Below, piece after piece: positions 47,321 to 57,715 of a stretch of DNA of 64,000 nt. This DNA comes from Alviniconcha marisindica (lineage: Eukaryota; Mollusca; Gastropoda; Provannidae), in contig JABMCL010001992.1 of NCBI GenBank assembly GCA_018857735.1, forward strand, positions 167,575 through 231,574, in the 5' to 3' direction. A program made the position numbers and the translations under genes. Numbering within the stretch: position 1 is the stretch's first letter; the number at the start of each line of letters is the position of its first letter. The notes below the pieces were generated by a model, which was not told the origin of the DNA, did not search any database, and saw nothing but the letters and a program-made list of their open reading frames with translations.

Positions 47321-47461
47321 GACGTTTATGATGACACTGAGAGGGCTTAATGGGTATCCTTGCAGTATCCCTCTCTTAGTTGGGAATCTGTCTGAGTCAT
47401 CCGCCACGTTGTAAATTTTCTTGCTTTGCTGATTTTGATGTTTAATGCTTAAATCCCCCAT
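47318..47461 (-). pseudogene. possible RT motif B fragment
   Basis: The minus frame reads SDRFPTKRGILQGYPLSPLS then VIIN before running into the (GT)n tract. GxxQGxPLSP is the RT motif B signature. Only this one motif is present, so the call is weak. Confidence 0.35.
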
Positions 47462-49368
<1,907 letters not shown>

Positions 49369-49369
49369 T

Positions 49370-49560
49370 CTCCTCTGGTCGATACGCCCTTGTGTATCTG
49401 CAAAACGAGACATCTCCGGGTTAAGTTTAGTCGTTTACATCCCTGGTTTTGTAGGCTTCTCACTCCTCTGGTCGATACGCCCTTGTGTATCTGCAAAACG
49501 AGACATCTCCGGGTTCAGTTTAGTCGTTTACATCCCTGGTTTTGTAGGCTTCTCACTGGG
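49370..49560. repeat. 93-bp tandem duplication
   Basis: Two near-identical copies of a unit starting TCCTCTGGTCGATACGCCCT and ending TGGTTTTGTAGGCTTCTCAC, with a shorter diverged copy to the left. Confidence 0.93.
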
Positions 49561-50760
49561 TTGTATTTCACATATAATTATAAGAAACTGAAGTCGGACC
49601 TGGAAAGGGCCTTATGCTCACAAGAAGGTCCTCTCTGAAGGGAAGTCTCTTTTCATTTCTTCGTTGATGATGATGATGATGTTGTTGTTGTTGTTTTTGC
49701 GTTCTTCTTGTTGTGTTTCGGTTCGTTTTTAAATTCTTTCTTTGTGCTTTTTCCTCTAGTTCGGTTTTGTTGTTGTTGTTGTTGTTGTTGTGTTTGTTAT
49801 TGTTTTGGGGGAAGGGGGGAGAGGTGTTAGTTTTTTGTGTGTGTGCGCTTTCAAAGCATATCGTATACCCACTAGTTGTAAAGCACACCACATGTTGGCT
49901 CTAGCTCGTAAAAAAAGCGTTTTATTTTCTGGTGCGGCTAAATCCAGTTTTCTTCCTTCATATGCGCGCTTTTATTACATCTCTTTATAAAGAATACCAA
50001 AATTGAGCTGAAGCGTTTTGGCAGCAAGTCTCTCTTCAATGCTGTAAATGTGATTTTATTACAAACCTAGGACGCTGCATTTTTTTTATTTATTTATTTG
50101 GGGGGGGGGGGGGGGGGGATTTCTTGATTGATAGCCCCATGAAACTTGCTGTGTGTAAAATCTTTCACCTTTTGTGTCTTATGAATGTTACGGATACCAA
50201 GAAGTGAGTAAAATTTATTGTCTTAGGAATGTTTTCCAAATCGTTTGTTGCTGTTGTTCTGCCGTCCCAAGGATGCTCCGGTCCTCAATGCAGTCATGAG
50301 GCTCAAGTCTGCAGTCTTTCTCAGCGCTGCTGCTCACTCCGACGTCTTCTCCTGGAGCTCCTTTTCTTCTGACCAGGTTTGACGCGCGCGCGCGAGAGAA
50401 AACGGTAGAGAGCCAACGGAGTTGTAGTGTTACCCAGCCGAACACTCTCGAGGTCACCATACAATTCACCACACCATACCATCATAGCTACACACACCAC
50501 ACCACTGTGCAATTATACATTGACAAATGGCTCTATTCGACAATATAAATGTGCGGTTTTTAACTGTGGAGGATGTCATGAATGTAAAAGTTGCCCGAAA
50601 CTGAGTCATTTTGATTTCGACATCAATATTCTTGAGGCTTCCTCCTTGGATTTCCAAATGAAGTTGTGCACAAGCACTGTAACCTTGAGCTTGTACTCTG
50701 TAATCCAATCTTTTCACGCTCCTGCTTCTGATGATGGACACAGAAACTTTTCTTTCACCA
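49561..50760. other. intergenic DNA with simple repeats
   Basis: (GAT)n/(GTT)n at 49663-49696, (GTT)n at 49768-49792 and poly-G at 50100-50119. Open frames on both strands at 50215-50786 show no recognised domains. Confidence 0.5.
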
Positions 50761-50761
50761 T

Positions 50762-51078
50762 GATGTAACCAAGTGCATCTGCACATTGTGTTTGTGTTGT
50801 TGTACTCTGTGTGTCGCTCTGTCAGTGTTCTTTCGTGTGTGGAGGTCGTTCGATCTTTTACGTATGTGTTACGTGTCGTGATTTAGACGTCACTTTAGTG
50901 ACGTCTAAATCACAACACGTAACACATACGTAAAAGATATGGGAGCGTGGTAAGGGAGCGAAAAAAAACGAGAGGGAATAACAACGGCCTCTCGCATGTA
51001 CCATCAAAAAGAAAGGAGAAGAAATCAAACCAGGAACCTCCGGCTATGGCTTGTTTGTTGTTCCTTACTTCCAACCTG
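50762..51078 (+). mobile_element. LTR-like dispersed repeat, copy 1
   Basis: Matches 61660-61905 over its length: GATGTAACCAAGTGCATCTG, CACATTGTGTTTGTGTTGTT, GTACTCTGTGTGTCGCTCTG, GAGAGGGAATAACAACGGCC, TCTCGCATGTACCATCAAAA and GTTGTTCCTTACTTCCAACC. It starts TGTAACC, and the word after it (TGGCGCTGACGAGCAGGATT) resembles a tRNA primer-binding site, so an LTR is plausible. No matching duplication or coding region was seen. Copy 1 also contains a 42-bp-arm inverted duplication that copy 2 lacks. Confidence 0.65.
50853..50938. repeat. 42-bp inverted repeat (hairpin) in the LTR-like repeat
   Basis: The left arm 50853-50894 starts ATCTTTTACGTATGTGTTAC. It pairs with 50897-50938 with a single mismatch and a 2-base centre. 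Copy 2 of the host repeat has only one arm (GTGTTACGTGTTGTGATTTA), so this is a local inverted duplication. Confidence 0.95.
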
Positions 51079-51178
51079 GCGCTGACGAGCAGGATTTGGA
51101 AGTAGGGAAGCCGAATAACATCCCGGCCAACAACAGACGAGCTAACGGTCACAGCCATAGAGGTCAAAGGAAAAGAAC

Positions 51179-51334
51179 ATGATGGACATCCAGACTAACA
51201 AGTGGAAGAACTACTCAGAGGAGGATAGGTTCCTGGTCTACATGCTGCACAAGATACGCTTTGACAAGGAGAACGTGTACGACGAGCTGAGGCAGGCTGT
51301 GCGTCAGGCCCCACTCTTTAGATCTGATTGTTGA
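51179..51334 (+). pseudogene. ISWI (SMARCA1/5) SLIDE-region fragment
   Basis: The frame reads [20 protein letters not shown] then [18 protein letters not shown], and ends at TGA (51332). This is the C-terminal SANT-SLIDE stretch of ISWI chromatin-remodelling ATPases, typically 'NKGKNYTEEEDRFLxCMLHKxGFDKENVYxELRxxxRxxPQFRFDWF'. Two residues near 'YGT' and one glutamate are missing, and G-to-R and C-to-Y changes occur. The expected FRFDWF has decayed to FRSDC-stop, after which homology vanishes. There is no splice donor at the break. It is therefore a partial, probably retroposed or captured pseudogene of a host gene and not a functional exon. Confidence 0.8.
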
Positions 51335-52071
51335 GGATAATTTGCTGAGTATTTTATGAAACTGTTATCTTCTTTTATAATTCAGTTGCTAGGTCACAGG
51401 TGTTGGCCGGGTGTTTTTCATGACGCGCAGCTTTCAGTGCTGTGTGCCATCTGACTGGTTGTTTAGTTGTCGAGTATTTGACAGCTGGGAGAGAGGCCCA
51501 CAGGAGGCGAGTACACCAAGTACAAAACAGACTGGATCCAGTTTTCTGCATCTCTGCATGTTAAACCTTGGTTGTGAATGACGTTCCTTTCAAATGGATT
51601 CAGATGAATCAGTTTCGCGCTGCACATAACGAGATGTGACATGTGGCAGTGAACTGTGCGTCGTTGACGTCAACGTCTGTGTTTCGACTGCAAAGAATGC
51701 TTAGAATAACTGATGGAATCTCTATTCTTTGTTGTTGTTTTGAACTTGTATGCATCTGATTGTCGTCGTCATGGTACAATGCTTTAGAAAAACAGAAGGC
51801 GATATAAAGTTTGGTATGGTCGTTCTGTAATGCCTGGTGTTTGTATGTTAAAGGGTTGCCTTAAAGGAACTCTCCTTCGGAGGCTAAACCTATCGTATGT
51901 TTAGAGGCGGTTAAACGAACATGATCCACATTAAAAGCTTGGTGATTGAACGTGCCGTTTATTTTATAGCGATTTTAGAAGAGGACTCTCCCAGGCAGTG
52001 TTACTAACACTGTTTTCACGAGTTCCTTCCCACCTTTTAGTAGGACATTACTGATAGGATACCGGAACTTC
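51335..52071. other. intergenic DNA
   Basis: Nothing recognised. CGAGTTCCTTCCC plus GATAGGATACCGGAAC (52018-52070) recurs in similar form at 54219-54270. Confidence 0.5.
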
Positions 52072-52072
52072 T

Positions 52073-52120
<48 letters not shown>

Positions 52121-52186
52121 GAGGATTTCTAGGGCGCCCATCTAGCACACAAGGTGGGAGCACAGGGCGCTTTACAATGACACTAA

Positions 52187-52220
<34 letters not shown>

Positions 52221-52300
52221 AGCGTCGGACGAGGGGATAGGCACGGCTGTGAAAAACAGTATAAAAATAATTATTAAACAGGTATGTCTTGAGGGCGGCT
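52072..52300 (-). mobile_element. LINE/SINE-type 3' end (minus) with (TAA)n
   Basis: On the minus strand TGTAAAGCGCCCTGTGCTCC, then CTAGATGGGCGCCCTAGAAA and TCC with (TTA)n, form an L2-type 3' end. (CA)n at 52190-52218 and ATTAAACAGGTATGTCTTGA at 52271 belong to the same kind of element. The long-TIR element is inserted at its left. Confidence 0.65.
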
Positions 52301-52304
52301 TTAA

Positions 52305-53520
52305 AGGGACTGGCCCACGCAGATTTGGCTAAAAAACGATTTTTTGCATGAATTTTTATTGCTTTATGTGCGATTATTTGAAATCCTGAATTTCAGAATA
52401 ACTGTAGTGGTCTAAAACTAGATTGGGGATCTTCCCCCGAGTGCAGCTATTTACGGAAAAACTATAAATTTTGTTTTTTAAAAAGGTTTTGTGCCCGGGG
52501 GCCCTAAAAACAATTGACAATGGCTTGTTCAGGCACGTAATTTGTTCAGGCCAAAAATTTTGTCGGTCGACTTAACTGATGATTTTTTGAATAAATCTCC
52601 TAATGTGTATGTGTATTTCACCTAGTGGATAGACCTGTAACTGATTTACTTAATGCTCGGGATGGACTGAGGTGCAGAGTGTTGGGGACAATTCTTTCTC
52701 AGTGTATTGATGGATGCTATTTATGGGTTTTTTTAAGACACCATATAAAAATAAGAAAAAAAAAAACCTCCCGCCGATGGCACGCCAGAAACCAAAAATT
52801 ACCAAACGGGTAGTATTTATAGAAATTTAAATTTGGTTTCCGGTAGACTACTCCTATCAATCAAAAAAAAGTTAGGAACCTTTTCTTTTACTTTCCTTAC
52901 AGCTTTGCCATTTTCCTATCGCGACGTCTAACCTTGTGCACCGCTCTCTCCCCACTCTAAACCGGGTCACCCGGGGTTTTCCAGCCACGACCTTTCAGTT
53001 TCGGTCTCTTCCAGTCGAGCAAAACGTTCTTTTTATTTTGGTCCCCCCAAAGAAAAAGGTTGTAACCCCAAATTTCTCTGTTTTGATTGCATAATCTTGA
53101 AAAAAAAAGGGAAAAGAACATGAAGATGTAAACCCACTGTTTCATCTCATTCTTCGTTTTTTCGTTCAACGGGCTATTTTCCTTATAAACCTGAAAGAAT
53201 GTATTTTTATCTTTTAACAAAAAGAAGGGGGCAAAAACAAAACAAAAAACACATTCCTCCCTTTCTCTTTTTGTATACATATTCCTATCTGCCATCAGTA
53301 ACTACTTTTAGAGCCATTTTTTCCTTCGACTCTTCATCTTGCGTCAAATTATTGATATCGAAATGACGCAAAATGATTTTGCCATCATTTCATTGACCAA
53401 ACACATAGGGTGGCATGGGGAAATTCGCCACTTGCTTGGTTGGGGGAACTTGGGCCCACCCAAACACCTTGTGAACTGTACTCAATACTAGATCAACCCC
53501 TACAATGGACTTCCAATGAA
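52305..53520. repeat. left arm of the long-TIR composite
   Basis: Runs inward from the TTAA border. Its parts are complementary, in reverse order, to 57720-60082 and to 55080-56423. The word GGGTGGCATGGGGAAATTCG at 53409 marks the inner zone. Isolated bases often look absorbed into homopolymers compared with the third copy, for example GGTCCCCCCAAAG against GGTTCTCAG. Confidence 0.75.
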
Positions 53521-53559
53521 TTAGTTCATTTTCACAAGTACCCCTTTTAAAGGGGGGGA

Positions 53560-54080
53560 CCCGGTAGGTTTTTTTTCTTTTCATTATTATTTTATGGTGT
53601 CTAAAATATTCCTGTATTTGCATCGGATCAATGCTGAGAAAGAATTGTCACCCAATATTTGCACCTCGGTCCATCGCCGAGCATTATTAGTAAACGGCAG
53701 CTACAGGACCTCCACTATAGTGAAGTACACATACAATTATTAAAATTTTTTCATAGAAAGACATAAGACTATTCCACAATCATCAGTTAAGTCGCCCGAC
53801 AAATTTTTACGCCTGACAAACCGTTGCCAAAGACAACGCCATTGTAAATTGTTTGTAGGCCGAGTCTAAAAAATTTGTGTAAAACAACAAAATGTAAGGG
53901 CGTAATACGCATTCCTAATAGCTGCACCCGGGGGGATCCCAATCATTTTTAGACCATTAAGTTATTCTAAATTTGCCGAATTCAACAGGACCAAAGCAGA
54001 AATTAAGCTCATAAAAATACTAAAAAATAAAAATTCATGCAAAAAATTTTTTTTTAGCCAATCTCGTGGGCCACCCCCTT
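53560..54080. repeat. right end 1 of the composite
   Basis: CCCGGTAGGTTTTTTTTCTT, GGTCCATCGCCGAGCATTAT, CATCAGTTAAGTCGCCCGAC, AATAGCTGCACCCGG and CAACAGGACCAAAGCAGAAA lead to a degraded TIR (TAGCCAATCTCGTGGGCCAC) and TTAA at 54081. Together with the left arm this makes a self-contained ~1.8 kb foldback. Confidence 0.75.
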
Positions 54081-55080
54081 TTAAAAGGAAAAACCCCGGG
54101 GAAAATTTTTCCTTGTTTTAGGGAGGAAACAACCCTGACAGGGGTTAAATTTTTGGACAAGGGCCCTTTTTTTAAAAATTTAAAAAAATTTTCCCAAAAA
54201 GGTTACAAACTTTTTTTTACGAGCTCTTTCCCGCGTTTCTGTATGAATCTTTGATAGGATACCGGAACGTCTCATTTTTGTGTACATGTCATGTATAAAT
54301 TATTTTTGTCAATTTTAAATTTTTATTTTTAATTGGACAGTCTGTGTGAAACAGTTTCTTTTTCCTAACGGTTTCATAGGGAACAGCACCAAAAAAATAA
54401 ATTAAAAAAAATCGGAAATAAATTGATATTTTGAAATTGCCAAGACGAACAATGAAAGAGCAAAAATTTTTGTTTTAACCGGGGATTCCCCCAAAAGGGG
54501 TAGTTTTTTCCCATGCCCCCAAACGACTCAATCCAACAACCGGTTTTTTCCCCTTTCGACAAATCGCTGACTAGTGTGATTTCATGAACATGAAAAAAAA
54601 CATTCTTTTTCTGGGGAAGAGTAAACAACTACTGGTGAGGTTAACAAAATGATAAAACAAAAAGGGAAATGATTCCCCCTATACGACGAAACCACAAGGA
54701 AACGGGAAAACAAGCGCTTTCGACAAAAAATTTTTTCTAAATGCAAAAAAAAAGATAATAAAAAAAAAAGGGGAAGCAAAGAAGAAGACAGACAAGAGGA
54801 ATTTGTGTAAAAAAAATTTTTAAGAATGGATACGCAGTTTTAAAAACGCCAAAATTGGGAAAGACTTTTAAGGGGCAGATCGTGGCAAAACTGAACTTAA
54901 AAACAAACAAATTGCCAACAGTATTCGGTCCTTGTTTTTAAAACCCACACTATGGTTTTTTTTTCCCCCAAGCGAATAGCAAGGCTAAAAGTTTTCCCCA
55001 CGCACTTGTAAAAACATGTTTTTTGTTTTTTTGTGGTGTCCATTATAACTGATGTTAATTTTGGAAAATTAAATTGTAGG
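54081..55080. other. homopolymer-rich inner segment
   Basis: No gene. From 54250 it shares GATAGGATACCGGAAC and then, at 54340-54460, CATAGGGAACAGCA, AATAAATTGATATTTTGAAA and CAAGACGAACAATGAAA with 56560-56640, so this is part of a ~2.2 kb direct repeat. Runs of A, T, C and G are conspicuously frequent. Confidence 0.6.
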
Positions 55081-56423
55081 GGTTGATGCTAGTATTGGGG
55101 GTTCACAAGGTTTTGGGGTGCCGAAGTTCCCCCAACCGAGCGGGGAACGAATTTCCCCATCAAAATGTTTTTGGCAAAAATTTTTGACGTCATTAATATC
55201 AAAATTTGACGAAAATTTAAAAAAGGGGAAAAAGAAGAGTGAAGGAAAAAATGGCTCTAGAAGTAGTTACTGATGGAAAGAATGACAAAACAAAAGGAAT
55301 ACTAGGAATATTACCACAACAAAGAACGGGGGCCCTTTTTTTTTTTGGGGGGGGGGGGGTTTTTTTTCCCCCCTTTTTTTTAGATAATAAATACATTCTT
55401 TCATGTGCTTTAAAAGGACAAAAGCCTTTGAAGAAACAAGGAAGAACTGAGAATGAAACGTGGTTTTTTTAATCTTCATGTTTTTTTTTTTTTTTTTCAG
55501 ATTTTCCGCAGAAGAAGGAGACAAACCCAATTTTCGGAAAAAACAACAAAACAACAAAAAAAGGGGTTGGGGGGGGGGGGGGGGGGAAAAAAAAAGGGCA
55601 AAGTTTGCTCGACTGGCAAAGACCGACAAGAGATACGGGTCGGGCTAAAAACCTGGTGACCCGGTGGAGAGGTGGAGACGCGGGGCACGGTTTGACGTCT
55701 GGATAGAAACTGGCAAGCTGTTTTCTGGCAAGAAAAAAAAAGGTTCCCGAAAAATTCTTTTTTTATTCAGGAGTAGTCTACCGAACCCAAAAAGTTTTTA
55801 AAATTCTCAATATACCGTTTGCGTAAATGTGTGTTTTTGCCCTGCCCCGGCCAGTAGGTTTTTCTTTTCTTTTTTATTTTTTTATGGTCACAAAATATTT
55901 TTTGTATGGCATCGGACAAAACGCTGAGAAAGAATTGTAACCCCAAAACTTTTTCACCTCGGTCCATCGCCACATTAGTAAACGGAGTACCGGTCTCATC
56001 CACTTGGGGAGGCCCTACGATTAATTTTTTTTAAAAAAAGCATAAAATTAAAAGGCCAACAATTATTCACACAATCATTAGTTAAGTCGCCCGACAAATT
56101 ATTACGCCCCGCAGATTACGTGCCCGAGACAAAGTCATTGTCAAATTTGGGTTTTAGGCCCAGTCTACACAAAAATTTTAAAACAATAAAAATATAATGA
56201 CGTAATACGCATTCGTAAATAGCTGTACCCGGGTGGAGGTGGGGGAGGGGGGGGGGGGGGAGAGAGGGGATCCCCAATCTATTTTTAGACCACTACAGTT
56301 ATTCTTAAATTGCCGCATTTCAACAGGACCAAAGCAAAAATTAATGTACATAATAACGCACATAAAACAATAAAAATTCATCAAAAAATCGTTTTTTTAG
56401 CCAAAACTGCTGGGGCATCCCTT
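55080..56423. repeat. right arm/end 2 of the composite
   Basis: Complementary to the left arm in its first part (GAAGTAGTTACTGATGGAAA at 55260, GACCCGGTGGAGAGGTGGAG at 55658, AGGAGTAGTCTACCGAACCC at 55770). It then runs parallel to right end 1 (GGTCCATCGCCACATTAGTA, TTAGTTAAGTCGCCCGACAA, CAACAGGACCAAAGCAAAAA) and ends in TTAA at 56424. Confidence 0.7.
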
Positions 56424-56427
56424 TTAA

Positions 56428-57715
56428 AAAGAGCGAATCAGAGTGGGGAGTGTTTTAGGGAAATTGTTCCAGAATTTTTTTACATGTCACGTACAATATT
56501 TTTGTCAATGTTTATTTTTTTTAAACTGGCAGTGCGTGTGAAAAAAATTCATTTTCCTAACCCTTTTCATAGGGAACAGCATAAAATACATGGAAATAAA
56601 TTGATATTGTTTGAAATTGTCAAGACGAACAATGAAATGATGTCCTAAAGGGTGGCCTGGGGGAAATTCATCCACTCACTCGGTTAGGAAACTTTGCCCA
56701 CCAAAACACCCTCTAAACTGTACTCACACTATGCAGCAACCCATACAAGTGAACTTTTTCAAACTGTGACATCAGCTGCATAATGGATCAGTCCACAAAC
56801 AAAAAAAAAAAATGAGAGCGATTTTACAAGTATGTATGGGGAAAACTGTGCTATTTTGGGAGCTTGCTGTTCGCTTGGCAACAAACCATAACGTGGGTTA
56901 TACTCAAGACGGCAATTGCTGGATGTTTGTTTTGAGTTCAAGCTTTAAAAAACTATCGAATTTAGTTTTCACACATTTATCAAAAGTCGATGAATCGATG
57001 TACGTCACTTATTTTCAGCAAAAAGACATTCACACAAATTAAAAAGTAAATTTTCAAGATTGACAAAATTTCCCCCCAAATAAAATTAATTATGCTTGGG
57101 GGAAGTTCGCCCACACCACCTGGGGGGAAAATTCGCCCTTTTTGTTTACCCGTCGCTTTTAATACATCGCTAACAGTAACTTGAGGGAGTGGGACTTGCT
57201 GACAATTGAAAGAACTGGGGAAATGTTATCTCACCGAAAGAGGGGCGGGGGAAGCAAGACATGAAAGAAATGTGTCAGCTTTGTAGGACCAGTTAGGGCC
57301 CTTTGGAAATAAAGCACCTTGGTTAGGTTCACACTATTATACTGAGTTGACTCTAATTCCACGTTATGCTGAAAAAGTTCATATTGAGTTTTTCTGAAAA
57401 CACTAAGCAATTACTGGTTTGAGGTGTCATTCTTTAGCCTTTCCTTTCATTGAGTGTGTTCTCTTTACGTTTGGACGAAGTTCCACTGAGATACAGGACG
57501 AAATTCCTCCACTCAGGTTGAAATTGCCCCGAATCATATAGCATCTGAAAAAGACAATTCTGTTACATATTCATGAGATCAACGGACAGTCATGCTGTAA
57601 ACTAGTTTGCGACTGGTCGAAGGTGTCTACAAACCAAAACCAGTTTGTGCTGGTTGAGTCAAGATGACAGAATCGTGTCTCGAAGCGTGCAGTATAATTA
57701 TATCATACGTACCCA
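56428..57715. other. central segment of the composite
   Basis: Contains the direct repeat of 54250-54460 and another inner-arm word (TCACTCGGTTAGGAAACTTT, then CCCACCAAAACACCCT). Variants of GGGGGAA(A/G)TTCG(C/T)CCAC recur at 57093, 57120, 57480 and 57718. The 76-codon frame at 56812-57042 has no recognised domain. Confidence 0.55.

Noticed and set aside
56812..57042. 76-codon frame in the foldback composite as a possible transposase piece
   Set aside because: No catalytic motif or recognisable DNA-binding motif, and it is isolated in a repeat-scrambled region.
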